Below are positions 26,062-35,930 of a DNA stretch of 64,000 bases, piece after piece. Source of the stretch: an uncultured Opitutales bacterium. GTDB taxonomy: Bacteria > Verrucomicrobiota > Verrucomicrobiia > Opitutales > Intestinicryptomonadaceae. The translations under genes were made by a program, and so were the position numbers. The notes beneath the pieces are model-generated. The model made no database searches and was not told where the DNA came from. It worked only from the letters and a program-made list of their open reading frames with translations. The DNA is taken from assembly GCA_900547395.1 (NCBI GenBank), contig URGP01000006.1, forward strand, positions 1-64,000. Reading direction: 5' to 3'. How positions within the stretch are numbered: position 1 is the stretch's first letter; the number at the start of each line of letters is the position of its first letter.

Positions 26062-26102
26062 AATTTGTTAAAAAAAACTTTTATTTGAAATTTCTGGTTT
26101 TG

Positions 26103-28727
26103 TTATTCGATTATTTCAAACTCTTCTAAAACAGTGGTTATGCGCTTTCCGCCTTCTTGTGGTTTATTCCAATTGCTTGTGATAATTGCATAGCCGTAAT
26201 TTTCTGAAAACGCAATTAAAGCAATTTCTACCGTAGTTTTGGTTGGATCGTTTTTATAAGTAAGTTTCAGAATTCCTGTCCCATTCTTGTTTGATTTGTA
26301 AGTATAGGTTCCCCCTGCTCTTCCGCTTCCTTCCATTATGAAATTCTTATTGTCAATAAAGTGCATTGTATAACTTCCAGCCACTATTGCTTTATTTATT
26401 GGGAGCGTTGATATTGCACTTTTATCGGAAAATTCCGATTCTTCTATTAGTCCTATGTAAGAACCGTTTTTCTTGTCTTGCAGATATAATCTCATATATC
26501 CATCTTCGTAGTGTATTTCACCTTTGTAAGAAAAGCTTGTTATATTAGCTTTTGAAATAACGTAATTGTCATAAAGCTTGAAGTTTAAACTTATCGTAGC
26601 TTTTGTCGGGCTAACGCGCTTATATGAGAATGACGGATTACTTACTTCATAGTCTTCCATTGTAACTCTTAAAGTATTTTTATTTAGGAATATCATTCTC
26701 ATGTCTCTACACGGATCTCCCATATCGGTAATATCGGAAACATAGAGCGAGTGCCCTTCAAACGAAGCGGGCATCGGGCATTCCCTGACTTCCAAAACAA
26801 ACGTTGAAGATTGGTCTTTTACATCTCCGTTATAGACTTCGCAATAGTAGCTGTCTTGGCTTTCAAGAGGCTTTTTGATTGTGTACTTTGATTTTGTCGC
26901 GCCATTGATTGCCGCGCCGTTTTTGTACCACTGATACTTTATCTTGTAGCCCTTGGCAGTTGCCTGCAAGTCTATCGGATAGTCTTCATACGCCACTACC
27001 GTAGAGCCGTCAAAACTCAGCTTTTCCTTGCACTGTAAGACTTCAATCCCATCGACTTTCGGTGCTTCATACACCGTGTATTTTACTCCGCTTGTGTATA
27101 CCACGCTTCCGTCATTGTAAACCTTGCAGCGATATTTCAAACCGTTGTTTTCAAAGTCGCTTTCGGGTTTGTAATTTGCAAAGGTCGTCCCTGAAATGTC
27201 AACCCAGTCGTAAATCGGCTTGCCCTTCGCATTGTAGCCTACAATTTTATAAACCTGCCATTGATATTTGATATCATAGCCCGTTGCCGAAACGCTGAAT
27301 CCCGTATTTCCCACGCCCTCAAAAGTGCTGAGAGTTTTTGGCTTTGACGTGATTTTAACAGGAGTTCTTACTGCAGTTATCGTGGAAATTGCAGTTTTGT
27401 AAGTTTTACTCTGATTTGAAACTTCACAGTAGTATCTCCAACCTTTCATATTGGATTTGGGTGTTATCGTAAGTATTGGTTTGCTTCCCGCCTTTACAAA
27501 CTTGCCGATATTCTTGTCAACATACCATACGTATATCAGCTTCTTGTTGTTGGCTTCCCTCGCAACAACTTTCAAGTTGTACTTAGTGTTCTCAAAAACT
27601 GTAAGCTCTAAATCAGGGGAAGATTCTATTTCTATCGACACTGGATCATTACGAATAGTGCCGTCCGGCATTACTGTATGGTTAAAAATCGCATTTTGTG
27701 GAATCGTGAAATTAGTTGCTCTTTGAAAATTTGCATTGGTTAAATTAGCCCCTTCAAAAGTTGCATCGGATAAATTTGAACCTTGAAAATTTGCGTCTGT
27801 TAAATTTTGATCTACAAAATTCCATCCAGTTAAATTATTATATTTCAAGTTTATACCACTTAAATCTTTATTCTTATAGCTTGCAGTACTATAAAACTGC
27901 TCTTTTGTAAAACCCGTGGTAGTTGCATAATTAAAAACCGCATTGTTTATTATGGCATTGGTAAAGTTCACATTGCGTAATTTTGATTTGTTTTCCTTCT
28001 CTATGATAAAAGCATCATCAATGTCAACATTAAATGGGTCGTAATATTCAAAGCTTGCTCCTGTTAAATTTGCTCCACTGAAATTAGCATTTGTTAAAAT
28101 TGAATAAGCAAATATTGAACCTTTTAAATTTTGATTCGCAAAATTCCATCCTGTTAGATAATTAACACCTATATTAATGTCGTTTAGGTCTTTATTTTTA
28201 TAGCTTGCCGTACTATATAATTGTTCTTTTGTAAAAGTCCCCAAAAGATTAAATAATGAAGCACCCTTTATTAATGCGTTTGTGAAATTTACGTTTGTTA
28301 AATTGGAAGAAGGTAAAAAAGAATTTGTTAAATCTTGGTTTGATAAATCCCAACCTGTCATATTTCCTAAGAAAGCAAACCCACTTAAATCTTTATTCTT
28401 ATAGCTTGCGGTCGTGTATAATTGTTCCTTTGTAAAATTTGTAACTTCTGCAAATAATGTATCATTTATTATTGCATCTGTAAAATCCACATTTGTAAAA
28501 TTTACATTTTCAAAATGTACACCTGTTAAATCCGCTTTCGTAAAATTTGCATTTGTCAAATTTACTCTATAGATTGAGGATAAATTTAAAGTAGCTCCTT
28601 CAAAATTTGCACCTGTTAAATCTTGGTCATAAAATTCTTTTGCAGTTAGGTCCTGATAAGAAAAGTCTTGATTGGCAAAGGTAAAAATTGTTATAAAAAT
28701 TTGGAAAAAAATCAGATATTTTTTCAT
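26103..28727 (-). CDS. Secreted pentapeptide-repeat protein with Ig-like domains (874 aa)
   Basis: Signal peptide (residues 1-18, ending TFAN) followed by about 320 residues of pentapeptide repeats (A/N-N-F-T/x-x; for example LTNANFTKADLTGVHF) that should fold as a right-handed quadrilateral beta helix. The repeat region has a longer period: the block FTKEQLYSTASYKNKDL, then LTGWNF-x2-QNL, occurs three times (near 96, 166 and 273). Residues about 370-650 hold roughly three Ig-like units (YYCEV, YRCKVYND, YYCEVYNG with WYK/WQV partners). The C-terminal 220 residues are beta-rich and unassigned. Likely an extracellular or surface binding protein; partner unknown. Minus-strand upstream TTGACC with ATATAT 17 nt on is a possible promoter. 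Confidence 0.8.
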   Translation of the reverse strand: MKKYLIFFQIFITIFTFANQDFSYQDLTAKEFYDQDLTGANFEGATLNLSSIYRVNLTNANFTKADLTGVHFENVNFTNVDFTDAIINDTLFAEVTNFTKEQLYTTASYKNKDLSGFAFLGNMTGWDLSNQDLTNSFLPSSNLTNVNFTNALIKGASLFNLLGTFTKEQLYSTASYKNKDLNDINIGVNYLTGWNFANQNLKGSIFAYSILTNANFSGANLTGASFEYYDPFNVDIDDAFIIEKENKSKLRNVNFTNAIINNAVFNYATTTGFTKEQFYSTASYKNKDLSGINLKYNNLTGWNFVDQNLTDANFQGSNLSDATFEGANLTNANFQRATNFTIPQNAIFNHTVMPDGTIRNDPVSIEIESSPDLELTVFENTKYNLKVVAREANNKKLIYVWYVDKNIGKFVKAGSKPILTITPKSNMKGWRYYCEVSNQSKTYKTAISTITAVRTPVKITSKPKTLSTFEGVGNTGFSVSATGYDIKYQWQVYKIVGYNAKGKPIYDWVDISGTTFANYKPESDFENNGLKYRCKVYNDGSVVYTSGVKYTVYEAPKVDGIEVLQCKEKLSFDGSTVVAYEDYPIDLQATAKGYKIKYQWYKNGAAINGATKSKYTIKKPLESQDSYYCEVYNGDVKDQSSTFVLEVRECPMPASFEGHSLYVSDITDMGDPCRDMRMIFLNKNTLRVTMEDYEVSNPSFSYKRVSPTKATISLNFKLYDNYVISKANITSFSYKGEIHYEDGYMRLYLQDKKNGSYIGLIEESEFSDKSAISTLPINKAIVAGSYTMHFIDNKNFIMEGSGRAGGTYTYKSNKNGTGILKLTYKNDPTKTTVEIALIAFSENYGYAIITSNWNKPQEGGKRITTVLEEFEIIE

Positions 28728-28908
28728 TAGTTATTCTTTTTTTGATGTTATAATAATATTTTAATAAATATATATTGTATTTGCATTGTTTTGGTCAATT
28801 TGTTTTTTTTATTTTACGAATATTTATTAAACTTTGTCGAAGCACTTGTTTTATTTGTAAGGTGCAAAACATCTCCAAAACCGACGCCAAAGAGTTCTTC
28901 GGCTGATT

Positions 28909-29388
28909 TTATGCTTGTCGGTTTTTCAGGGCTTCAATGACATTTTTGGGGACGAATGCGGCAATTCTTGATTCGTCGTAGTATGCCACTTGCTTTATAA
29001 TTGTGGAGCTTGTGAAGAAATATTGTTTTGAAGGCATTAACAGCACTGTTTCGATGTCGCCTTCCAAGTGTCTGTTCATTTGGGCGAGCTGGTATTCGAA
29101 TTCGAAGTCGGAAACCACTCTGAGCCCTCTTATTATGATTGTCGCATTGTGTTTTTTTGCGAAGTCAACCGTAAGCCCTTCGAGAACTTCCACGCTTGCG
29201 AAAGGAAGTCCCGAAATGTTTTCGCGCACGAGCCGCATTCTTTCTTCAAGCGAGAACATCGGGTTTTTGGAATTGTTCGGCGCGACAGCCATAATGATTT
29301 TGTCAAAGAGCTTTCCCGCTCTTTTTAAGATGTCCAGATGTCCGAGAGTAATTGGGTCGAATGTGCCCGGATAAATTGCAATTTTCAT
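28909..29388 (-). CDS. coaD: Phosphopantetheine adenylyltransferase CoaD
   Basis: Transfers AMP to 4'-phosphopantetheine in coenzyme A synthesis. The 159-residue protein has the nucleotidyltransferase start YPGTFDPITLGHLDI (TxGH motif), the RGLRVVSDFEFEYQLAQMN substrate-binding stretch and the late S-T-I-I-K helix corresponding to SSSxVRE. Length is exactly typical. It is divergent from pgsA, with a 79-nt spacer between them. Confidence 0.95.
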   Translation of the reverse strand: MKIAIYPGTFDPITLGHLDILKRAGKLFDKIIMAVAPNNSKNPMFSLEERMRLVRENISGLPFASVEVLEGLTVDFAKKHNATIIIRGLRVVSDFEFEYQLAQMNRHLEGDIETVLLMPSKQYFFTSSTIIKQVAYYDESRIAAFVPKNVIEALKNRQA

Positions 29389-29467
29389 TTTTTTTGCAAG
29401 TTGCTTGTTAAATTATCTTGCATACGACTGTTATTGAAATCATAAACGAAGGCAACGCTTTTTTAAT

Positions 29468-30064
29468 ATGAATGTACCGAATTTTTTAACGGCGATGCGC
29501 GTGATTTCAAGTTTCGCGGTCGCGATTTTGCTTTGCATTCCGTGCAAATATCTCGTTTCTGCCGCATTTGTTTTGTATGTCGTGGGAGCGGTTACGGACT
29601 GGTTTGACGGGTATATCGCAAGAAAATGCAACATTGTGACCAATATCGGCAAGTTTATGGACGCGCTTTGCGACAAGATTATGGTCATAGGTCTATTTTT
29701 AGTCTTGCTTGGGCTTGACATGTTTGGCGGCTATGGGGATTTTTGGAAGATTACGGCGATATTTTGCGCATTCTTTTCAAGCGCGCGCGAGTTTTTCGTA
29801 AGCGGAATAAGAATGATTGCCGCTACAAAATCCATCGTTTTGGCGGCTGAAAATCTTGGCAAGTACAAGGCAGCTTTTCAGATGTACGCAATAGGGGCAA
29901 TCATTTGCGCAAAAATGATGGCGGTTGATTTGGGAATTGCCGATTGCTTTTTGACGCCCCTTGCGTTTTATTCGGGTATGGGTGCGCTGGTTGTTTCCAC
30001 AATCTTGTCGCTGATTTCGGGCGTTGGATATGGCGTACGCTATTCTTATTTGCTGAAAGGGTAG
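29468..30064 (+). CDS. pgsA: CDP-diacylglycerol-glycerol-3-phosphate 3-phosphatidyltransferase PgsA
   Basis: Integral membrane enzyme making phosphatidylglycerophosphate. The CDP-alcohol phosphatidyltransferase motif is complete: DWFDGYIAR at 45-53, then GKFMDALCDK with the last two catalytic Asp. Six hydrophobic helices fit the family, and 198 residues is normal. It is followed directly by pgpA, the next enzyme in the pathway. Upstream, TTGCTTG and, 15 nt later, TACGAC could be a promoter. Confidence 0.92.
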   Translation: MNVPNFLTAMRVISSFAVAILLCIPCKYLVSAAFVLYVVGAVTDWFDGYIARKCNIVTNIGKFMDALCDKIMVIGLFLVLLGLDMFGGYGDFWKITAIFCAFFSSAREFFVSGIRMIAATKSIVLAAENLGKYKAAFQMYAIGAIICAKMMAVDLGIADCFLTPLAFYSGMGALVVSTILSLISGVGYGVRYSYLLKG

Positions 30065-30066
30065 CA

Positions 30067-30576
30067 GTGGACTGGCGCGTATTTTATCCGTGGCTTGGGG
30101 TTGCTCCCCAAAAATTTTGCGCAAGCCTTTCAACCTTGTTTTTTCTGGGGGCGTTGAAAGCTCCGGGTACTTGGGGCAGTGCGGCGGGATCTTTGTTTGT
30201 CGCGTTTTTGCTTTCGCGTTTTAACCCCGTATTTTACGTTCTATTTGCGGCATTCTTAATTTACTTTTCTATAGGTATTTGCGAAATCGGGGAGCGGGTC
30301 TTCAAGTTGAAGGACCCCGGCAAGATAAATTTCGACGAATTTGTGGCGATGCCTGTATGTTATTTGTCCGTTTATCTTTCGGGGGCGTTATGGCATCATT
30401 TTTGGGTGTGGATATTGGCGGGGTTTATCGTTTTCAGATTTTTTGACATAGCAAAGCCTTTCGGCATAAAGCGCGTGCAAATTTTAAGCGGCGGACTGGG
30501 CTGTGTTATAGACGATGTTTTGGCAGGCGTCTTCACAACATTGGTTTTGTATTTCGCAAGTCTTTTTTATTGTTAA
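30067..30576 (+). CDS. pgpA: Phosphatidylglycerophosphatase A
   Basis: Dephosphorylates phosphatidylglycerophosphate to phosphatidylglycerol at the membrane. Motifs GALKAPGTWGSAAG, DPGKINFDEFVAM (metal-binding DPxxIxxDE), FFDIAKPF and GLGCVIDDVLAG are all PgpA signatures. A GTG at 30067, two bases after the pgsA stop, gives a normal 169-residue protein; the upstream ATG in this frame would lie within pgsA and add 41 unrelated residues. AAGGG precedes the GTG. Confidence 0.88.
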   Translation: MDWRVFYPWLGVAPQKFCASLSTLFFLGALKAPGTWGSAAGSLFVAFLLSRFNPVFYVLFAAFLIYFSIGICEIGERVFKLKDPGKINFDEFVAMPVCYLSVYLSGALWHHFWVWILAGFIVFRFFDIAKPFGIKRVQILSGGLGCVIDDVLAGVFTTLVLYFASLFYC

Positions 30577-30586
30577 AAAAAAGATG

Positions 30587-30616
30587 TTGACACGGGCGGT
30601 TTGGCGTAGATTATAA
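30587..30616 (+). promoter_or_regulatory. Sigma70 promoter of the nusA-infB operon
   Basis: Perfect -35 TTGACA (30587-30592) and, 18 nt on, TTATAA (30611-30616; ATTATA with a 17-nt spacer is the alternative). This gives a leader of about 85 nt before nusA that contains the hairpin at 30645-30670. Confidence 0.7.
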
Positions 30617-30644
30617 GAAGTCAAAATTAAACTCTCGGCAAGGA

Positions 30645-30670
30645 GTGGGTGCGAAAGCCCGCTTTTTTTT
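30645..30670 (+). terminator. Attenuator-like hairpin in the nusA leader
   Basis: GTGGG (30645-30649) pairs with CCCGC (30658-30662) over a GCGAAA-type loop and is followed at once by eight T. It sits between the promoter and the nusA start, as the described rimP-leader terminator does in other phyla, although rimP itself is not here. It could let NusA-dependent termination regulate the operon. Confidence 0.7.
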
Positions 30671-30708
30671 GTCATTTAAATTTTAACTACATAACAAAGA
30701 AGAACATC

Positions 30709-31962
30709 ATGAGCAACAGCAGCGAAATATTGGCAATCATCGAGTACATGGAAAAGGAAAAGCAGATTAGCCGTGAGGATATGATTGAAAAAATATCCGC
30801 AGCCATCAAGCAGGCCGCTTCTAAAAGCTCTTTGCATTCGGGCAAGGATTTGCGCATAGAAATCAATCCGCGCACGGGGGCAATCAAGGCTTGGACTGCG
30901 CTGAAAGTTACTGATTCCGTTGCAGATCCCGCTTGCGAAATACACATCGACAAAGCGCGCCTCTATTTGCCTGACCCCAAAATCGGCGACGAAGTTTTGC
31001 GCGAAATGGATTTGAGCTCCCTTGGCAGAATTGCCGCGAAGAATGTTTACCAGAGCATAATCCAGAGCGTGCGCCAGTTTGAAAAAGAGCGCGTCTATGT
31101 TGAGTACAGGGACTTGGTTGGCGATATTGTGACAGGCACTGTGCGCCGCCGCGAAAAAGGAACGCTTTTAGTCGATTTGGGCAAGAGCGAAGGCATCATT
31201 CCGCGCCGCGAGGCAATCCCGGGCGAAGATTTGGCGATTGGCGACAGGGTTCGCTGCCTGCTCTTGGAAATCGAAACCACTCCGCGCGGTCCCGAAATCA
31301 TTTTAAGCCGCGCAAGCTACAAGTTTGTAAACCGCCTCTTTGAATTGGAAGTCGCGGAAATTACCGATGGCAGTGTAAAAATCGAGGCAATGGCGCGCGA
31401 GCCCGGGTATCGCACGAAGATTGCGGTTTCGAGCTCCGATCCCCGCATCGACCCTGTCGGCGCGTGCGTCGGTTCGGGCGGTTCGCGCGTAAAGAGCATT
31501 GTCAGGGAATTGGGCGGAGAAAAAATCGACGTAATTAAGTATTACGATGACCCGAAGCTCTTGCTTGAAGAGTGCATCAAGCCTGCCAAGGCGAAGAACG
31601 TTCGCATAATTCCCGAGCAAAAGCTGATTAAATTTGAAGTTTCCGACGAAGATTTGAGCGTTGTAATCGGCAAGAAAGGCTCAAACGCCAAGCTTACTTC
31701 CCGCCTTTTGGGTTGGAGGCTCGACATTGAGCAGGAGGCTAAGCAGAATGTCGGTATCAACGACAAACTCCAAGCTGCCGCGGGATCTCTTGCGCAAATT
31801 TTGCCGAACATTACAGAACACCAGGCAATGATTCTCGCAAACAACGGCTTAAACAGCATTGAAACTTTCCACGACGTAACTGTCGAAGATTTGGCTGAAA
31901 TGGGATTTTCCCCCGTCGAAGCGGAGGAAATATTGAATACCGTAAAGAAATACGGCGTGTAA
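30709..31962 (+). CDS. nusA: Transcription termination/antitermination factor NusA
   Basis: RNA polymerase-associated factor. In its 417 residues: N-terminal polymerase-binding domain (1-125), S1 domain (GDIVTGTVRRREKGTLLVDLG, about 128-195), KH1 and KH2 (VGACVGSGGSRVKSIVREL; VVIGKKGSNAKLTSRLLGW), and a short C-terminal helix-hairpin-helix (ILANNGLNSIETFHDV). The ATG at 30709 was chosen over one 20 codons upstream that runs through the leader hairpin. It is first in a run of translation genes; rimP, its usual neighbour, is missing. Confidence 0.93.
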   Translation: MSNSSEILAIIEYMEKEKQISREDMIEKISAAIKQAASKSSLHSGKDLRIEINPRTGAIKAWTALKVTDSVADPACEIHIDKARLYLPDPKIGDEVLREMDLSSLGRIAAKNVYQSIIQSVRQFEKERVYVEYRDLVGDIVTGTVRRREKGTLLVDLGKSEGIIPRREAIPGEDLAIGDRVRCLLLEIETTPRGPEIILSRASYKFVNRLFELEVAEITDGSVKIEAMAREPGYRTKIAVSSSDPRIDPVGACVGSGGSRVKSIVRELGGEKIDVIKYYDDPKLLLEECIKPAKAKNVRIIPEQKLIKFEVSDEDLSVVIGKKGSNAKLTSRLLGWRLDIEQEAKQNVGINDKLQAAAGSLAQILPNITEHQAMILANNGLNSIETFHDVTVEDLAEMGFSPVEAEEILNTVKKYGV

Positions 31963-31998
31963 AATCGGGGAGATTTTAACCTTAAACGGAAATAAAAA

Positions 31999-34515
31999 AT
32001 GGGCGTAAGAATACATGAACTTGCAAAAGAAGTCGGGCTGACAAGCAAAGAGGTCATAGACTTCATAAATTCTCGCAAGGAGCAATACGGGCTTGAAGTC
32101 AAGAGCGCGTCTAACTCCATTGCAAACCTTTACGCCGATACTATTAAAGGCGACATCTTAAAGAAATCGGCCGAAAAAACGGAAGAGGTGTCTGAAGCTC
32201 CTTCTGAAAAAGCGGAATCCGCTCCGGAGCCGAAACCCGAATCAAAGCCTGCTCCCCAACCGGAGGTTAAAGCAGAAGAAAAGGCTGAGCCCGTGGCGGA
32301 GAAAAAGCCCGTGGAAGTTCCGCCGTCTGTTTCGCAGAATGTTGCAGAGCCGAAGCGTCCCGCTCCCGCCCCGAAAATTCCGCCCATGCAAAAGCGTCCC
32401 GCGCCTTTGCCTCCGCGTCCGATTGTAAAGCCCGCCGTTCAAAAGCCTGTCGAAGCCGCAAAGGCTCCCGATTTGCCGTCGGCGCGCATAATTCAGCCCG
32501 AAGTCGTGGTGCGCGAAGCCTCTAAGTCGGCTCCCGCTCCCATGGTTCCCCCGCGCATAAACGCTCCGAAAACTCCTTCTGTTCCTCCGAAAATTCCGAT
32601 GGCGCCCAAGTCGCCTTCGGTTCCTCCGCGCATAAATTTACAGCAGGTTAAAACGCCAAATTCTCCCGCGCCCATACCGCCGCGTCCGGGCGTATCGAGT
32701 CAGCCTGCCCAAGAACAGGGCAAGGCGAAGATAATTCAAATCAAGCCTCCGATAATCGTAAGGGATTTTGCAAAGGCTTTGGATTTAAAGAGTTTCAGGC
32801 TTATTTCCGAGCTTATGGATATGGGCATTTTCGCTTCGATGAACCAGACTATCGAAGAGGATATTGCCGTAAAAATTGCATCAAAGCACGGTTTTGAATT
32901 GGACATCAAGCACAGGGGCGAACAGCATGCCCGCGAGCTTGCCGCGCAGGCGAAGAAAATCGCGGAGGAAAAGGCAGAAAAAGAAGACCCGAAAAATCTT
33001 GAGCCGCGCCCTCCGATTGTCTGCATTTTGGGGCACGTTGACCACGGCAAAACGACTTTGCTTGACACCATCAGAAAAACCAACGTTGTTGCGGGCGAAG
33101 CGGGCGGCATCACTCAGCATACCGCCGCCTATCAGGTCGAACTGAACGGCAAAAAAATAACTTTCCTGGATACTCCGGGGCACGCGGCGTTCTCGAAAAT
33201 GCGCGAGCGCGGCGCAAACGTAACAGACATCGCAATCTTGGTTGTCGCCGCCGACGACGGCTTTATGCCGCAGACGGACGAGGCGTTAAGTTTCGCGCAA
33301 AAGGCGGGCGTTCCCGTTGTTGTCGCCATAAACAAAATGGACGCAAAGGGCGCGAACATCGACAAGGTGAAGCAGCAAATGCAAAAGCGCGGCATTGCCC
33401 CCGAAGACTGGGGCGGAGAAACCCTCTGCTGTGGCGTTTCGGCATTGAAGGGCGAGCATATCGACGAACTATTGGAGCTTGTTTTGTTGCAGGCTGAAAT
33501 GATGGAGCTTAAAGCAAACCCGAAGCGCGACGCAAAGGGCGTTGTCATCGAATCCCAAATCGAGCAGGGCAGAGGCGCGACCGCAACTGTAATCATAAGG
33601 GCGGGAACTCTGAAAACGGGAGATGTCATCGTTTCAAAAGGCAATATGTGCAAGGTCAGGGCAATGCTTGACGACAAGGGCGCAAAGCTTCAAAAGGCTC
33701 TTCCCGGAACTCCTGTTTTGGTCATGGGCTGGACAGGTGCGCCTGAGGCGGGCGACGAGTTTGAAAAGGTATCAAACGACCGTGTTGCCCGCAAAATGGT
33801 CGAAGAATTTGAAGAACAGCGCAAAAAGGCTCTTGCGGCTTCCAATGTCACTAAGCCCGCAAGCATCGAAGACTTGATGGCGGCAATCGAAAGCAAGGAT
33901 CAAAAGACTTTCAAGTGCATCGTAAAAAGCGATGTTTTCGGCACTGTAGAAGCCTTGGTTGCATGCTTAAAGGACATCAAAAGCGATAAAGTTGCCCTTG
34001 AAATCATCGGTTCTTCCGTAGGGCAAATCACCAAAAACGACGTTGATTTTGCCTCCACAGCGTCCGCGTCAATCGTTGCATTTAACGTTAAGCAGGACAA
34101 CGGCGTTGCAAGCCTTGCCAAGCACGAAAACGTTGAAATTATCACCCACAACATCATTTACGAATTGATAAACAAGGTTCGCGAAGCAATGAAGGCTCTG
34201 CTCGATCCCGAACTTCGCGAAAACAAGCTTGGCGCGGCGGAAGTGCGCCAAATATTCAATGTTTCCAAGGGCGGGAAGGTCGCGGGCTGCATGGTAACCG
34301 AAGGCATTGTAAAGCGCGACAAGTTCTTGCGCATATACCGCAAGTCCAAGGAAATTGCAAAGGGCAAAATCGCAGACATCAAGAGGTTTAAAGACGACGT
34401 TACGGAAGTCCGCGCGGGATACGAATGCGGCATAGGCGTTTCCGGCTTTAACGACTATGAAATCGGCGACATTTTTGAATGTTTTGAAATTTTGGAAGTC
34501 CGCCCCGACTTATAA
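31999..34515 (+). CDS. infB: Translation initiation factor IF-2
   Basis: GTPase that brings initiator tRNA to the ribosome. The 838 residues hold an IF2_N domain ([19 protein letters not shown]), a long Pro/Ala/Lys-rich linker (about 55-255), a second IF2_N-like segment ([15 protein letters not shown]), then the G domain with G1 [10 protein letters not shown]3 DTPGH and G4 NKMD, and domains II-IV to the end. It lies 36 nt behind nusA, a conserved pairing. Confidence 0.95.
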   Translation: MGVRIHELAKEVGLTSKEVIDFINSRKEQYGLEVKSASNSIANLYADTIKGDILKKSAEKTEEVSEAPSEKAESAPEPKPESKPAPQPEVKAEEKAEPVAEKKPVEVPPSVSQNVAEPKRPAPAPKIPPMQKRPAPLPPRPIVKPAVQKPVEAAKAPDLPSARIIQPEVVVREASKSAPAPMVPPRINAPKTPSVPPKIPMAPKSPSVPPRINLQQVKTPNSPAPIPPRPGVSSQPAQEQGKAKIIQIKPPIIVRDFAKALDLKSFRLISELMDMGIFASMNQTIEEDIAVKIASKHGFELDIKHRGEQHARELAAQAKKIAEEKAEKEDPKNLEPRPPIVCILGHVDHGKTTLLDTIRKTNVVAGEAGGITQHTAAYQVELNGKKITFLDTPGHAAFSKMRERGANVTDIAILVVAADDGFMPQTDEALSFAQKAGVPVVVAINKMDAKGANIDKVKQQMQKRGIAPEDWGGETLCCGVSALKGEHIDELLELVLLQAEMMELKANPKRDAKGVVIESQIEQGRGATATVIIRAGTLKTGDVIVSKGNMCKVRAMLDDKGAKLQKALPGTPVLVMGWTGAPEAGDEFEKVSNDRVARKMVEEFEEQRKKALAASNVTKPASIEDLMAAIESKDQKTFKCIVKSDVFGTVEALVACLKDIKSDKVALEIIGSSVGQITKNDVDFASTASASIVAFNVKQDNGVASLAKHENVEIITHNIIYELINKVREAMKALLDPELRENKLGAAEVRQIFNVSKGGKVAGCMVTEGIVKRDKFLRIYRKSKEIAKGKIADIKRFKDDVTEVRAGYECGIGVSGFNDYEIGDIFECFEILEVRPDL

Positions 34516-34531
34516 TTGAAATTCCTTTTTT

Positions 34532-34894
34532 ATGGACAGCAGAATAGTAAGGGTTGGAGAGCTCGTTTTAAGGGAGTTGAGCGGAATTTTGCATTCGAGG
34601 TGGCGTTCCGAGGCTGTTGCCATCACGCTTACCCATGCCGAAGTTTCGCCCGACTTGCGCAAGGCTCGCATTTATTATTCGGCAATCGGCGGGCGCGAAG
34701 CCGCCGCGGGCGCGGGCAGGTTTTTGTCTCGCATAAAAAAGGAGCTTAAATCTTTGATGACCAAGAATATCACGCTAAAATACACTCCCGACTTGGAGTT
34801 CGTTTACGACTATTCTTTTGAGCGCGGGGCGCGCGTCATGGATTTGATAGAAGAGCTTGAACAATCCGAAGGGGAAAATTCAGGCGAAAGCTGA
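34532..34894 (+). CDS. rbfA: Ribosome-binding factor A
   Basis: Small KH-fold protein for 30S maturation. The 120 residues show the family pattern: RIVRVGELVLRELSGIL, VSPDLRKARIYYSAIGG, and TLKYTPDLEFVYD. It begins 16 nt after infB, as in many bacteria. No Shine-Dalgarno is evident, so coupling to infB translation is likely. Confidence 0.9.
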   Translation: MDSRIVRVGELVLRELSGILHSRWRSEAVAITLTHAEVSPDLRKARIYYSAIGGREAAAGAGRFLSRIKKELKSLMTKNITLKYTPDLEFVYDYSFERGARVMDLIEELEQSEGENSGES

Positions 34895-34919
34895 TTTGGA
34901 TTTTTTCCGATAGTAAATT

Positions 34920-35927
34920 ATGGACGGATTTCAAGAGAACAAAAAATTTTTCCCGAAATTTGAAGGTGCTTTTTCAGAATTTGCGGAAAGCGTAAAAGGC
35001 GGAAAATTCGCCGTCGTAGGGCATATGCGTCCAGACGGCGACTGCATAGGCTCTCAGGTCGCGATGGCGTATTTGTTGCGCAAACTTGGCGCCGCGGAAG
35101 TTGTGTGCCTCAACAAAAACGATGTTCCGTTTCTTTACAGGGAATTTACTTGCGGCGAAAAATTTTTAAATACCGAAGATTTTTGCGACGAGTCTTTTGA
35201 AATTGTGACGGTAGATTGCGCTGACCTGAAAAGGACAAGCGACGAGCTTGGGCGCAAATTTCCCGTTCCGTTTGCCAGTTTCGACCATCATGCTTCAAAC
35301 AAGCCATACGCAAGGCTGAACATAATAGAGCCTTCCGCAAGCGCGACAGGCGAGCTTTTGGCGGGGCTTATGGCGGACGCGGGTATTGAATTTGGAGATG
35401 ACGTTGCAAGCGCGCTTTATGTCGCGCTCATGATGGATACGAGGCAGCTTACGACTTCAAACACGAATTTGAGGGCTTTTGAAGTTGCCACTTTTTTGGT
35501 GTCAAAGGGGGCTGATCCCGCCGATATTTCCGTAAAGCTCTACCAGCGCGAGAAGTTTGGCAGAATGAAGCTTTTGGCGCAGTTTTTGCAGTCGCTTACC
35601 ATGCACTACGATGGAAGGGTTTGCATAGGTCTTTTAAAGAGCGGGGTTTATGAAAAAACAGGCTCTTCAAAAGAAGACAGCGACGGCTTGGTTGACTACG
35701 CAAGAAACATAGACGGCGTGGAAATCGCCGTTTTGTTGGAGGATTTGGCAGATGGCGGAGTTAAAGGCTCTCTTCGCTCGAAACGCCCTGAAATGCAGGT
35801 GAATGAAATTGCCGCGCACTTTGGCGGCGGCGGGCACTTCGCGGCGGCGGGCTTCAATGTCAAAATGTCGATGGACGAATTTTATCCTGAACTTTTAAAC
35901 ATAATCGGGGAACATTTAAAAAGGTAG
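34920..35927 (+). CDS. nrnA: DHH-family oligoribonuclease/pAp phosphatase (NrnA-like)
   Basis: Mn-dependent phosphoesterase degrading 2-5-nt RNA fragments and 3'-phosphoadenosine 5'-phosphate. DHH motifs are intact: GHMRPDGDCIGSQ (metal Asp pair), TVDCAD, FDHHASN near residue 120; the DHHA1 domain ends with FGGGGHFAAAG. At 335 residues it has the usual length. Placement between rbfA and truB matches the nusA-infB-rbfA-nrnA-truB order seen in several phyla. Confidence 0.92.
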   Translation: MDGFQENKKFFPKFEGAFSEFAESVKGGKFAVVGHMRPDGDCIGSQVAMAYLLRKLGAAEVVCLNKNDVPFLYREFTCGEKFLNTEDFCDESFEIVTVDCADLKRTSDELGRKFPVPFASFDHHASNKPYARLNIIEPSASATGELLAGLMADAGIEFGDDVASALYVALMMDTRQLTTSNTNLRAFEVATFLVSKGADPADISVKLYQREKFGRMKLLAQFLQSLTMHYDGRVCIGLLKSGVYEKTGSSKEDSDGLVDYARNIDGVEIAVLLEDLADGGVKGSLRSKRPEMQVNEIAAHFGGGGHFAAAGFNVKMSMDEFYPELLNIIGEHLKR

Positions 35928-35930
35928 TTT

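Noticed and set aside
26103..28727. Regularly spaced repeated DNA, considered as a CRISPR or tandem repeat array
   Set aside because: The repeats encode pentapeptide blocks in one long frame and vary at the third codon position.
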